Source: Halalkalibacter sp. APA_J-10(15)
GTDB taxonomy: Bacteria; Bacillota; Bacilli; Bacillales; Bacillaceae_D
Assembly (NCBI RefSeq): GCF_023017105.1
Contig: NZ_JALKEV010000005.1
Location: 62,001 to 126,000, forward strand
DNA: 64,000 nucleotides
Direction of reading: 5' to 3'
Shown here: positions 54,579 to 63,107 of the stretch, piece by piece
How positions within the stretch are numbered: position 1 is the stretch's first letter
Layout of the letters: every line of letters begins with the position of its first letter
Position numbers and translations under genes: made by a program
Notes under the pieces: generated by a model
Told to the model about the DNA's origin: nothing
Seen by the model: only the letters and a program-made list of their open reading frames with translations
Database searches by the model: none

Positions 54579-55052
54579 ATGATTCAATGTATGGATCAAA
54601 ATGGATGTCTCGTTCATTTACGACTTGGAGAAGACTTTACCATTGAACCTGAACATGTTTTGGTCTTTTGCCGATTTAAACAGAAATGGTTAGTGACGAA
54701 CCATTGCAGTAGAGGATTAGAATTTCCAGGCGGTAAGAAGGAAAAAGGAGAATCACTTGAAGAAGCAGCTTTTCGTGAGGTATGGGAAGAGACAGGTGCT
54801 ATTTTATCTCAACTAAAGTATTGTGGATTTTATGTTGTTAATGAGATTGATCATGAATTTCATAAAGCTATTTTCTTTGCTGAAGTTATAGATGTTGAAT
54901 CAAAGGAAGATTACGGAGAAACGGGAGGACCGGTTTTAGTAAAACAATTTCCCGAGAATATTAAACATGATAATCGATACAGTTTTATTATGAAGGATGA
55001 TGTACTTCCTGCTACATTAAGTTGGTTGAAGAGGGAAGGCTTGACAACATGA
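54579..55052 (+). CDS. ytkD: NUDIX hydrolase, YtkD-like nucleoside triphosphatase
   Basis: 157 residues from ATG 54579; an in-frame GTG at 54564 is possible. The Nudix box is complete: GGKKEKGESLEEAAFREVWEETG (GX5EX7REUXEEXGU) around residues 53-75. The surroundings (VLVFCRFKQKWLVTNHCSRGLEFPGGK, FSFIMKDDVLPATL as YSFIMKDDVLPATL) match B. subtilis YtkD, which hydrolyses 8-oxo-dGTP and other nucleotides as a mutation-avoidance enzyme. Stop overlaps the hydrolase start at 55049. Confidence 0.9.
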   Translation: MIQCMDQNGCLVHLRLGEDFTIEPEHVLVFCRFKQKWLVTNHCSRGLEFPGGKKEKGESLEEAAFREVWEETGAILSQLKYCGFYVVNEIDHEFHKAIFFAEVIDVESKEDYGETGGPVLVKQFPENIKHDNRYSFIMKDDVLPATLSWLKREGLTT

Positions 55053-55828
55053 TTATAAGTCAGACGAATTTGAAATCTCCTCATTCTGCTATTGAGCTTA
55101 TGGAAATCACATATTGTAGTCAAGGATTACGTGTAAAGGCTTATCTAGCTACTCCTCGTAATCAGAATAAGCTTCCTGGGTTACTTTATTTACGTGGTGG
55201 CATTAAACGTGTCGGTATGGTTAGAATCGAACGTGTTATTCAATGGGCATCTGAAGGAATGGTCGTAATGGCCCCTTTTTATCGCGGTAATTTTGGTGGG
55301 GAAGGCAGAGAGGATTTTTGTGGAGAGGACCGTCAAGATGCGATTTCAGCATTTGATGTTTTAGAGTCATTAGATTCAGTTAATCGCCACTCTATTCATA
55401 TTGTAGGATTTTCAAGAGGAGGTACAATGGCTTTACTAACGGGAATGGAGAGATCTAATGCGAAAACGATTACGTGCTGGAATGGTGTTTCAGACATGAA
55501 GCTTACATATGAAGAACGTGTTGATCTAAGAAGGATGATGAAACGTGTTGTTGGAGGAACTCCGAATAAATATCCAGAGAGATATGAATGGAGGACTCCG
55601 TTAGGAAAACTGGAGCAATTACAATCACGTGTATTAATCATTCATGGTTTGTTAGATGAGCATGTTTCTGTAGAGCATGCTTTTCGCTTAAAAAAAAGCT
55701 GTGATCGATTTAAAAAACAAGCTGATATGTGGTTATATCCAACCTTTAAACATCAATTTCCATATGAAGCGCAAAAAAAAGTGCTTGCAAGTGCAGCTCA
55801 ATGGATGAGGCGAGCAATTATTGACTGA
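55049..55828 (+). CDS. Alpha/beta hydrolase, prolyl oligopeptidase-like (YtmA-type)
   Basis: 259 residues from ATG 55049, four bases inside the previous gene (ATGA overlap). Serine hydrolase nucleophile in IVGFSRGGTMAL, Asp in IHGLLDEHVSV, His in TFKHQFPYEA: a full triad in the usual order. The core (LPGLLYLRGGIKRVG, MAPFYRGNFGGEGREDF) fits the acyl-peptide-hydrolase/dienelactone-hydrolase type that includes YtmA of B. subtilis. Substrate unknown. Coupled to ytkD. Cytoplasmic. Confidence 0.85.
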   Translation: MIISQTNLKSPHSAIELMEITYCSQGLRVKAYLATPRNQNKLPGLLYLRGGIKRVGMVRIERVIQWASEGMVVMAPFYRGNFGGEGREDFCGEDRQDAISAFDVLESLDSVNRHSIHIVGFSRGGTMALLTGMERSNAKTITCWNGVSDMKLTYEERVDLRRMMKRVVGGTPNKYPERYEWRTPLGKLEQLQSRVLIIHGLLDEHVSVEHAFRLKKSCDRFKKQADMWLYPTFKHQFPYEAQKKVLASAAQWMRRAIID

Positions 55829-55863
55829 ATTTGGTTGATTCATAATTTTTTAATAATATATAG

Positions 55864-55893
55864 TTGACAGTTTACGATGATGTGCGATATGAT
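55864..55893 (+). promoter_or_regulatory. Promoter of the S-box/metK transcript
   Basis: TTGACA (55864-55869) and TATGAT (55888-55893) with an 18-base spacer, ending about 17 bases before the riboswitch. Confidence 0.75.
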
Positions 55894-55909
55894 ATGCCTC
55901 GAACGGATA

Positions 55910-56022
55910 CTCTTATCCCGAGTTGGCGGAGGGACAGGCCCGACGAAGCCCAGCAACCATCACTTAATAGCCAAGAGTGAAAAGGTGCTAACCTGCAAGG
56001 CATTTGCCTTGAACGATAAGAG
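55910..56022 (+). promoter_or_regulatory. SAM (S-box) riboswitch aptamer
   Basis: P1 arms CTCTTATC (55910-55917) and GATAAGAG (56015-56022) enclose the S-box core: CGAGTTGGCGGAGGGA, GGCCCGACGAAGCCCAGCAACC, then GGTGCTAACCTGCAAGGC. S-adenosylmethionine binding stabilises P1 and lets the terminator at 56042 form, switching off metK. The 70-codon frame across it is spurious. Confidence 0.96.
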
Positions 56023-56041
56023 GCAAAAGGTAAACATTTAC

Positions 56042-56076
56042 ACCCTTTTCCTCTTGATAGGAAAAGGGTTTTTTAT
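56042..56076 (+). terminator. Riboswitch-controlled terminator
   Basis: ACCCTTTTCCT pairs with AGGAAAAGGGT, then TTTTT. Forms the expression platform of the S-box. Confidence 0.92.
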
Positions 56077-56269
56077 TGTATTTGTATGAAAACACCTTTG
56101 GTGAGATACTCTTGAAATGAAAAAGTGATACATCAATCTTATTCATAAATTCATGGCACATGTATGTGTATAAAAAATGAATGATTTGCTGTTTTTCTTA
56201 TCGTTTCGTGTAATCTTATGAAAGAGATTCCCTTACTTTTTTTGATGGGAATGAGTGCCGTCTCAAAAA

Positions 56270-56296
56270 AAGCACATCCTAAAAAGGAAGATGTGC
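56270..56296 (+). other. Hairpin touching the metK ribosome binding site
   Basis: GCACATC and GATGTGC pair (7 bp, 11-base loop) and end two bases before AAGGAGG. It could modulate metK translation or help to position the 5' end of the mRNA. Length and loop are unremarkable, so chance is possible. Confidence 0.35.
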
Positions 56297-56315
56297 CAAG
56301 GAGGATATGAAAAGT

Positions 56316-57521
56316 ATGTCAGAATTACAAAGTCGTCGTTTATTTACGTCAGAATCAGTAACAGAAGGTCACCCAGATAAGATTTGTGATCAAATCTCAG
56401 ATGCCATTTTGGATGAAATTTTGAAAAATGACCCCAATGCACGTGTCGCTTGTGAAACAACGGTTACAACCGGACTAGTATTAGTTGCTGGTGAGATCAC
56501 AACGAGTACTTATGTTGATATTCCCAAAGTTGTTCGTGAGACGATTAAAGGAATTGGGTACACACGAGCAAAGTACGGTTTTGACGCTGAAACGTGTGCG
56601 GTATTAACATCTATCGATGAACAATCTCCTGATATAGCTCAAGCAGTTGATGAAGCATTAGAGGCACGTGAAGGCAATATGACAGATGAGGAAATTGAAG
56701 CAATCGGGGCTGGGGATCAAGGCTTAATGTTCGGTTATGCGAATAATGAAACGAAGGAATTAATGCCTTTACCGATTTCACTTAGTCATAAGCTAGCACG
56801 GCGCTTAACGGAAGTACGAAAGGAAGAGATTCTCCCTTATTTACGTCCTGATGGGAAAACGCAAGTGACGGTTGAATATGATGAATATGATCAGCCTGTT
56901 CGTGTTGATACGATTGTTATATCAACACAGCATCATCCTGAAGTAACGTTAGAACAGATTCAACGTAACCTTAAGGAATATGTCATTAATCATGTAGTAC
57001 CAGCGAACTTAATTGACGAGAAGACAAAGTACCTCATTAACCCAACAGGCCGTTTTGTTATCGGTGGTCCACAAGGGGATGCTGGTTTAACAGGTCGAAA
57101 GATTATTGTTGATACATATGGTGGTTATGCACGTCACGGTGGTGGTGCATTTTCCGGAAAAGATGCAACAAAAGTTGACCGATCCGGTGCTTATGCTGCG
57201 AGATATGTTGCAAAAAACATTGTAGCGGCAGGTCTTGCTGATAAATGTGAAGTACAATTAGCATATGCAATTGGAGTGGCTCAGCCTGTGTCAATTTCAA
57301 TTAATACGTTTGGGACAGGCAAAGTTGTTGAGGAGACACTTGTTTCACTTGTAAGAAATAATTTTGATCTCCGTCCTGCTGGTATAATTAAAATGCTTGA
57401 TCTCCGTCGTCCTATTTACAAGCAAACGGCTGCGTATGGACATTTTGGACGTACTGATGTTGAGTTACCATGGGAATTAACGGATAAGGCAGAATTGTTA
57501 AAAGCAAACGCGGAAATATAA
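56316..57521 (+). CDS. metK: S-adenosylmethionine synthetase
   Basis: 401 residues from ATG 56316 (AAGGAGG at 56298-56304 spaces well; ATG 56307 is too near). Conserved motifs: [35 protein letters not shown] (hexapeptide region), and [23 protein letters not shown] (the P-loop-like GGGAFSGKD). It makes S-adenosylmethionine from methionine and ATP. Expression is controlled by the S-box riboswitch starting 406 bases upstream. Confidence 0.98.
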   Translation: MSELQSRRLFTSESVTEGHPDKICDQISDAILDEILKNDPNARVACETTVTTGLVLVAGEITTSTYVDIPKVVRETIKGIGYTRAKYGFDAETCAVLTSIDEQSPDIAQAVDEALEAREGNMTDEEIEAIGAGDQGLMFGYANNETKELMPLPISLSHKLARRLTEVRKEEILPYLRPDGKTQVTVEYDEYDQPVRVDTIVISTQHHPEVTLEQIQRNLKEYVINHVVPANLIDEKTKYLINPTGRFVIGGPQGDAGLTGRKIIVDTYGGYARHGGGAFSGKDATKVDRSGAYAARYVAKNIVAAGLADKCEVQLAYAIGVAQPVSISINTFGTGKVVEETLVSLVRNNFDLRPAGIIKMLDLRRPIYKQTAAYGHFGRTDVELPWELTDKAELLKANAEI

Positions 57522-57533
57522 TAGAATTTGTTC

Positions 57534-57572
57534 AAAGAAGCTAACCTTATAAAGAGGTCAGTTTCTTTTTTT
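57534..57572 (+). terminator. Terminator after metK
   Basis: AAGAAGCTAACCT pairs with AGGTCAGTTTCTT (G-U tolerant), then TTTTT. Confidence 0.75.
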
Positions 57573-57687
57573 ATAGTATTAGGCTTGAAAAGTAAGTGGA
57601 TTTACGGATGATGTGGCTTCATTGAGGAGATGGTGACGTATGTCAAGGAAAAAAGCAGGATAAACTATTGAATAGGAGGTGAACAGA

Positions 57688-57837
57688 ATGGCTCAAGATG
57701 TACTTTGTGAAGTGGATAACTGTGTTCATTGGTCTCAGGGGAATAAGTGTGAGGCAGAACGAATTTATGTCGTTAGTCACCGCGAACAAGCGGAGCGTAC
57801 AGAAGAAACAGACTGTAAAACGTTTAAGCCTCACTAG
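57688..57837 (+). CDS. DUF1540 small cysteine protein (49 aa)
   Basis: ATG 57688 with TAGGAGGTG upstream; 49 residues starting MAQDVLCEVDNCVHWSQGNKC. Four cysteines in the arrangement CxxxxC...C...C (LCEVDNCVHW, NKCEAERIYV, TDCKTFKPH) mark a DUF1540 domain, thought to bind a metal. Role unknown. Single gene closed by a strong bidirectional terminator. Confidence 0.9.
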   Translation: MAQDVLCEVDNCVHWSQGNKCEAERIYVVSHREQAERTEETDCKTFKPH

Positions 57838-57854
57838 GAACTAATAGAGAAGTG

Positions 57855-57897
57855 AAAATACGCCCATCAAGCCCATACTAGCTTAGGGCGTATTTTA
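57855..57897. terminator. Bidirectional terminator
   Basis: AAAATACGCCC pairs with GGGCGTATTTT, giving A and T tracts on either side. It serves both the DUF1540 gene and the converging glycosyltransferase gene. Confidence 0.85.
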
Positions 57898-57949
57898 GTA
57901 ACCGTGTTATACCTTTAGTATTGATAATAATAATCAGTTTTATTCATCA

Positions 57950-59086
57950 TTATGCGAGATGTTTTTTCTTGTTGTTTATAAATGCGACATGTTCATATTG
58001 TAAGAGCAACTGATCAAAAATGGCTTCCCATGATTGGGTAAGTGCATAGGAACGAGCTTGCTGGGCAAAATGTCGTCGCTTATTAGGGTGTTGAATTAAG
58101 TCAGTTATAGCGTTAATAAAGCTTGTAGGAGATTTTGCGTCACATACTATTCCTGTTTTATTATGTTCAACGATTTCTCTTACGCCACCTTGATTCGATA
58201 CAATAGCTGGTGTTCCTGAAGCGAGTGATTCTAAGACGACATTTCCGAAGGTTTCGGTAGTAGAAGGGAAAATAAATAAGTCGGCACTCGCATAAACAGC
58301 AGCAAGCTCTTCTCCTTGTAAATATCCCGTAAATGTAACAGATTCACTGTTAAACTCTTCTTTCATTTCGGATAGGAGTGGTCCGTCGCCTACAATGACC
58401 CATTCAATGTGCCTTTTCATTTCACGAGGAAGTTGTCTAATAATCTTTCTCAATGTCGCCATGTCTTTTTCTGGAGCAATCCTTCCAACGTATATAAGTG
58501 TATATTTGCTTTTCGAGGTTGAGGGCTTTTGCTTGTTCGGGTTATATAATGAACAATCAACTCCTCGTTTCCATAAATCCACTGAATTAAAACCTTTATT
58601 GAGAAGATGTTCTTTCGTTTCAAGTGATGGAACGAAGGTTTTCTCGAAGCCTGAATAAAACCATTTCACATATTTCCAAAGCATATCTGACATAAATAAT
58701 AATTTATAATAGCGTAAATAGTGGTCAAAGTGTGTGTGGTAAGAACCAACCATAGGAATATGATACTTCTTTCCATAGTACAGTCCTGTTAATCCAATGT
58801 TAAATGGAGTTGTAATGTGAATAAGGTCTGGCTTAAATGTTTCGAGACGTTGTCTTAGTTTAATTATGTTTGGAACAGCTAATCTGCATTCAGGATACAG
58901 AAAAAAAGGAAAGCTTGTAAAGGCATGTATATTACTTGCGAATGGATTCTCTTTTTCAATGGATTCAGGAACAAATAGTTGATAAGGAATTCCTCTCCGC
59001 TCAAGATGATTGACAAACCGGTGTAATGTACGTGCAACTCCATTGACTTGAGGGATATACGTATCTGTAAATAATGATACTCTCAT
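57950..59086 (-). CDS. GT4 family glycosyltransferase
   Basis: 378 residues with a GT-B fold: N-terminal MRVSLFTDTYIPQVNGVARTL (nucleotide-sugar enzymes of the GDP-mannose-dependent mannosyltransferase type start like this), HTHFDHYLRYY, YVGRIAPEKDM, VGDGPLLSEM, and the EX7E motif in FPSTTETFGNVVLESLASGTP. It resembles glycosyltransferases that act on membrane glycolipids. AAGGAGGAG precedes the ATG. It follows the PAP2 phosphatase gene by 21 bases on the minus strand, so a joint role in lipid or lipid-linked sugar metabolism is plausible. Confidence 0.9.
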   Translation of the reverse strand: MRVSLFTDTYIPQVNGVARTLHRFVNHLERRGIPYQLFVPESIEKENPFASNIHAFTSFPFFLYPECRLAVPNIIKLRQRLETFKPDLIHITTPFNIGLTGLYYGKKYHIPMVGSYHTHFDHYLRYYKLLFMSDMLWKYVKWFYSGFEKTFVPSLETKEHLLNKGFNSVDLWKRGVDCSLYNPNKQKPSTSKSKYTLIYVGRIAPEKDMATLRKIIRQLPREMKRHIEWVIVGDGPLLSEMKEEFNSESVTFTGYLQGEELAAVYASADLFIFPSTTETFGNVVLESLASGTPAIVSNQGGVREIVEHNKTGIVCDAKSPTSFINAITDLIQHPNKRRHFAQQARSYALTQSWEAIFDQLLLQYEHVAFINNKKKHLA

Positions 59087-59107
59087 TAAACTCCTCCTTA
59101 ATCAAGC

Positions 59108-59635
59108 TTACATAATAGGTAAATGGATCATTAGTGTATAACTTCCAAATGCTGATACAGTACCGAGAATTGCTCCAGCTAATACATCAGAGGGGTAATG
59201 AAGTCCAAGAACAATTCTTGATAATCCAACAAGTGCTGCCGCAAAGAACAGTGGAAGAATTAAAATTGGATAGGAAATCATAAATGGTACTATGATCGCA
59301 AAGATAGCTGTCGTATGTCCTGATGGAAAGGAATGATCCTTAAAAGGGTTTTCAACTACTGTTACATTTGGTAGTACTAAGTAAGGGCGGTTCCTTGGAA
59401 TCCTCTTTTTAATCAAGCTCACAACTGTATGGCTTACAATTAAAGCAAATAGGGCAATCCAGCCTGTTCGTTGTAAGGGTCCTGAAGCAAAGATGCTTAA
59501 ACTTAATGAAAATAGAATGGTAAAGCTTGCGCCACCGAAGTGGGTCACATATTTCATGGTGGAGGTTAAATAGTTTTGTTGATTAAAAAAGTGGAAAAAG
59601 GAACAATCCGTTTCATATAAACGTTGTCGATACAA
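59108..59635 (-). CDS. PAP2 family membrane phosphatase
   Basis: 175 residues from TTG 59635 (GGGAGGAG upstream). The three acid-phosphatase motifs are present: KKRIPRNRP, FPSGHTTA and SRIVLGLHYPSD, spread over five or six helices. It dephosphorylates a lipid phosphate, such as undecaprenyl diphosphate, phosphatidate or phosphatidylglycerophosphate. Upstream partner of the glycosyltransferase gene. Confidence 0.9.
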   Translation of the reverse strand: MYRQRLYETDCSFFHFFNQQNYLTSTMKYVTHFGGASFTILFSLSLSIFASGPLQRTGWIALFALIVSHTVVSLIKKRIPRNRPYLVLPNVTVVENPFKDHSFPSGHTTAIFAIIVPFMISYPILILPLFFAAALVGLSRIVLGLHYPSDVLAGAILGTVSAFGSYTLMIHLPIM

Positions 59636-59853
59636 ATATGACTCCTCCCTTGTGATTGGCTAATTCGATTGTTACTTACACGTACTTATAGTTTAAAGGT
59701 TGATTATTGAGAGAAAATCAAGGAGATGTAAAAGTTATTTATAGATTGTGAAAATGGGGCTGTATGGACGCAAATGATACGATACAGCCCATATAGGTGT
59801 AGTGAATCTGCTAACACGCATTACTGTCTGTTGTTTGTAGTAATATGGAAGAG

Positions 59854-60378
59854 TTAGTCGTTGTTTTGAGGCTCAGAATGCTTGTAATGTTGCCCTTTTT
59901 CCACGTACTCATTTCGAATTCTTGTCATGTCTTGAATATCATCCGCAGTTAAATTACGTACCACTTTGGCTGGTCTTCCGAACGCTAACGTATTGGCAGG
60001 GATTACTTTACCTTGAGGGACTAAGCTTCCTGCACCGATAAAGGCCCCTTCGCCTATTTCCGCTCCATCGAGAATAATGGAGCCCATTCCAATTAATGCT
60101 TTTTGACGAATCGTACAGCTATGAAGCATACATTGATGACCAATGGTTGCATCATCTTCTATGATTAACGGATAAGCGGGGCTTTGGTGTAACATCGATT
60201 GATCTTGAATGTTGACTCGCTTTCCTATGATCGTAGGTGACACATCTCCTCTTATTACTGTATGAAACCAAATACTTGTTAGATCACCAATTGTTACATC
60301 ACCTGATACAATGACCCCATCAGCTAAGTAAACACTATTAGCAATTTTGGGCATTTTTCCTTCATAAGGATAAATCAA
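59854..60378 (-). CDS. ytoA: Gamma-class carbonic anhydrase homologue YtoA
   Basis: 174 residues from TTG 60378, giving MIYPYEGKMPKIANSVYLADG like B. subtilis YtoA; AAGGAG is 8 bases upstream (TTG 60387 is too near). Left-handed beta-helix hexapeptide repeats throughout. Zinc-type histidines are seen in DQSMLHQSPAY, TIGHQCMLHSC. Family members include active carbonic anhydrases, but activity of YtoA-type proteins is uncertain. Divergent from ytpA; the ytoA/ytpA/ytpB grouping is as in B. subtilis. Confidence 0.92.
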   Translation of the reverse strand: MIYPYEGKMPKIANSVYLADGVIVSGDVTIGDLTSIWFHTVIRGDVSPTIIGKRVNIQDQSMLHQSPAYPLIIEDDATIGHQCMLHSCTIRQKALIGMGSIILDGAEIGEGAFIGAGSLVPQGKVIPANTLAFGRPAKVVRNLTADDIQDMTRIRNEYVEKGQHYKHSEPQNND

Positions 60379-60484
60379 TAGTATCAACTCCTTTTCGTTT
60401 GTAAGAAAAATCGCTATACTTATTGTAACGCAAAGTCATGTTACGATGTCTAACTTTCTACAGACATGCAAAGGAGGCTACATC

Positions 60485-61267
60485 ATGTGGAAATGGGAAG
60501 TGGAAGAGCCGAGAGGAACGGTTGTTGTTGTTCATGGTGCTGGAGAGCATCATGCACGTTATGAATGGTTAGCTGAGCGTTTTAATGAACATGGATTTGA
60601 TGTCATAATGGGTGATTTACCAGGACAAGGACGAACGCGTGGCAAAAGAGGACACATCCCATCTTTTGATTATTATTTAGATACAGTGGAAGAGTGGATT
60701 GCGGAGGCGAAAGCTTCTCAGTTGCCAATCATCTTATTCGGACATAGTATGGGTGGTTTAATTGTCATTAGAACGTTGATGGAACGAAAGCCAGCAATGA
60801 TTCTTGGTGTAATTTTGTCATCACCGTGCTTAGGGTTAACATCACCTCCGCCTAAATTGAAAGAGCTAAGTACTAAGCTACTACACCGAGTTATTCCGAC
60901 ATTTAGTGCTGACTCAGGTTTGAAGACAGAGCATTTAACGAGAAATGAAGAGATTCGTGAACGCTATTCACATGATGAGCTTCGTGTCAAAAAAGTTTCT
61001 GTAAGGTGGTACCAAGAATTGATGAAAGCGATGAGACTCGCTCATCGTTACCCAGAAAAACTTCCAGATATCCCTTTGATGGTTTTACAGTCAGGTGAGG
61101 ATTATGTCGTAAATAAGGAAGAGGTTCGTGCTTGGTTTGATTTGTTACTAACTCAAGAAAAGTATTATAAGGAGTGGGAAGGCTTGTATCATGAATTGTT
61201 TAATGAGCCTGAGAGGAAACAAGTGTTTCGTCATGCGATTGGTTTTGTGAATCTTTTATTACCTTAA
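60485..61267 (+). CDS. ytpA: Lysophospholipase, alpha/beta hydrolase YtpA
   Basis: 260 residues from ATG 60485 with AAGGAGG at 60473-60479. MWKWEVEEPRGTVVVVHGAGEHHARYEWL, MGDLPGQGRTRGKRGHI, nucleophile in LFGHSMGGL, and WEGLYHELFNEPER (catalytic His) closely follow B. subtilis YtpA, reported to produce the lysophospholipid bacilysocin. It forms an operon with the terpene synthase gene, the known ytpAB arrangement. Confidence 0.93.
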   Translation: MWKWEVEEPRGTVVVVHGAGEHHARYEWLAERFNEHGFDVIMGDLPGQGRTRGKRGHIPSFDYYLDTVEEWIAEAKASQLPIILFGHSMGGLIVIRTLMERKPAMILGVILSSPCLGLTSPPPKLKELSTKLLHRVIPTFSADSGLKTEHLTRNEEIRERYSHDELRVKKVSVRWYQELMKAMRLAHRYPEKLPDIPLMVLQSGEDYVVNKEEVRAWFDLLLTQEKYYKEWEGLYHELFNEPERKQVFRHAIGFVNLLLP

Positions 61268-61364
61268 TCACACTTGTATTGAGCCTTCTCTATCTGTGTG
61301 CTACTGTATGTAAGGACGAACGATGAACAACTAAACTTATAGAGAAAGAAGGGGTGATCACTTT

Positions 61365-62417
61365 TTGAGTGTGCCTACAAAACCAATTCCATTGCTATAT
61401 CGCATATACCGCCGCGTTTTACCTACTGTTCATACATATTACGATCAGTGGAAAGAGCGTGCAAAAGATATTCCTAATGATGAGTTGAGAGCTCAAGCAT
61501 TAGACGCATTAGATCGAAAAGGATTTCATTGTGAAGGGGGAGGAGTGTTTGGCCTCCTTGCTGATCAAGATCTGTTTGAAGAGTTTATTCAATTTATGAT
61601 TGCCTATCAATTGATGTGTGATTATCTAGATAATTTATGTGATCAAAGTCCGGCACTTGACCCAAATGATTTTAGACAGTTACATCAAGCGTTATTAAAT
61701 GGATTAAATCCTGAGGCAAAAGATTGTGATTATTATGCCTATCATCAGGAGAGTAATGATGGTGGTTATTTAAGAGAGCTAGTTGAAACCTGTCAACGAC
61801 TAGTACAAGCATTCCCTTCTTTTGATATTGCACAGCCTTATATGCTCATGTTAAGTCGCTTATATGGTGATTTGCAAGTACATAAACATGTTATTAAAGA
61901 AGAAAGAATTCCAAGACTGGAAAGCTGGTTTTCGAAGCATCAGCATTCTGTACCGACAATGACTTGGTATGAGTTTTCTGCATGTACAGGTTCAACGTTA
62001 GGGCTGTATACACTTGCGGCATATTCAACGAGAGAAGGGTTAACTGATCAAATTGCTAAAGAATTGAAGGATGGTTATTTCCCTTGGGTACAAGGTGTTC
62101 ATCTATTACTCGATTATTTCATTGATCAAGAAGAAGACATTGCCGATGATGAATTAAACTTTTTGTTTTATTACGAGGATGATGATGAGATGATCGAACG
62201 TTTTACGTATTTTGTTGAGCAGGCTGAGCATAACGTGCTCTCGTTACCTGATGGGGCGTTTCATCGTATGATTTTAAAAGGTGTTATTGCTATGTACCTT
62301 GCCGATGAAAAAGTTCAAACAAATAAGCAGCTAAAAGCTCAGTCGAAACAAATGATTAAAATGGGTGGCTGGCCTGCGCTTATTTTTTATTTGAACAACT
62401 GGATGATGAGGCGATAA
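61365..62417 (+). CDS. ytpB: Tetraprenyl-beta-curcumene synthase YtpB
   Basis: 350 residues from TTG 61365 with AGAAGGGGTGA upstream; a GTG two codons later is the alternative. PTKPIPLLYRIYRRVLPTVH, FHCEGGGVFGLLA and IAYQLMCDYLDNLCDQS match B. subtilis YtpB (DUF2600), the enzyme that cyclises the C35 prenyl diphosphate in sesquarterpene synthesis. The DYLDN and DYFIDQEED segments are probable metal-diphosphate sites. The product is linked to spore and membrane stress resistance in B. subtilis. Confidence 0.93.
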   Translation: MSVPTKPIPLLYRIYRRVLPTVHTYYDQWKERAKDIPNDELRAQALDALDRKGFHCEGGGVFGLLADQDLFEEFIQFMIAYQLMCDYLDNLCDQSPALDPNDFRQLHQALLNGLNPEAKDCDYYAYHQESNDGGYLRELVETCQRLVQAFPSFDIAQPYMLMLSRLYGDLQVHKHVIKEERIPRLESWFSKHQHSVPTMTWYEFSACTGSTLGLYTLAAYSTREGLTDQIAKELKDGYFPWVQGVHLLLDYFIDQEEDIADDELNFLFYYEDDDEMIERFTYFVEQAEHNVLSLPDGAFHRMILKGVIAMYLADEKVQTNKQLKAQSKQMIKMGGWPALIFYLNNWMMRR

Positions 62418-62477
62418 ATGAATGATTTGAAAACACAGGAAAAGGGGCTGGGACAAATCCCTCCTCTGAAATGAAAA

Positions 62478-62523
62478 GCCGGTGAAATTTTACTTGACGT
62501 AAAATCTCACCGACTTTTATTAT
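62478..62523 (+). terminator. Terminator after ytpB
   Basis: GCCGGTGAAATTTTA pairs with TAAAATCTCACCGAC (mismatch tolerant), then TTTTATTATTTT. Confidence 0.75.
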
Positions 62524-62559
62524 TTTGGGCTCTCCTCACATTTCAAGGAATATGTAGCT

Positions 62560-62790
62560 GCCAAAGGTTCGTTCCATTGCGCTCCAGCCACTCGCTTTCG
62601 AAGCCACTGAAAAAGTGCTCGTTTACTTCGGACTTGAAAGGGAGCTTTGCCCTCGTTCCCGGGATGGGGGGCACGCTTTACGCAGGCGGGCATTGAACTA
62701 ACCGGCTGCGCCGGTGGATTTCAACCTGCCCTTCCCTCCTGCAGGAGTCGGCCCTCCCATCCCGTCCGCTTTGTTGAGAGGTAAGATAGA
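62560..62790. repeat. GC-rich palindromic element
   Basis: Markedly richer in G and C than its surroundings. Nested pairs: CGGGATGGG (62660-62668) with CCCATCCCG (62756-62764), ACCGGC/GCCGGT around TGC (62701-62715), and the palindrome CTCCTGCAGGAG (62736-62747). It also contains GCCACTGAAAAAG near 62603, a motif shared with other repeats in the window. Looks like a non-coding dispersed repeat. Confidence 0.6.
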
Positions 62791-62836
62791 CATTCCCTAC
62801 TCTTCAACGATAAAAAGAAAATAAGAGAAATAGTCT

Positions 62837-62873
62837 AAAAAGGCCTTTGAGAAAGGAAACTCAAAGGCCTTTT
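62837..62873. terminator. Perfect 14-bp hairpin with A/T flanks
   Basis: AAAAGGCCTTTGAG pairs exactly with CTCAAAGGCCTTTT. A/T tracts on both sides would allow termination in either direction. Confidence 0.75.
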
Positions 62874-63107
62874 ATCTACAGTTTGAAGTTTCATTTTATC
62901 AAACACTTCCCTGTCATTTTATTTTATAATTTAGGTAGTACATAGATATCAAATGAAGAAACAATAACACTCAGTCCATATATGGGTATTTAACAGCCTA
63001 CTCTGAAAAAGACAATATGTTATTTGCAAAAACAAATAACATGAACCTTGTTTCCAAACTACATCCTATCATTACACATGGAACACGAAAAAATGATGAA
63101 TTCGAAT

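Larger units (their letters stand above)
62418..63107. other. Repeat- and hairpin-rich gene-free region
   Basis: About 690 bases without a gene. From left to right: a GGCTGGGACAAA repeat core, a terminator (62478), a GC-rich palindromic insert (about 62560-62790), a second hairpin (62837) and a 10-bp inverted repeat ATGTTATTTG/CAAATAACAT at 63017-63042. Then the transposase remnant begins. Confidence 0.6.

Noticed and set aside
55877-56089. 70-codon frame before metK
   Set aside because: It runs through the S-box aptamer and terminator; the RNA structure explains the sequence.
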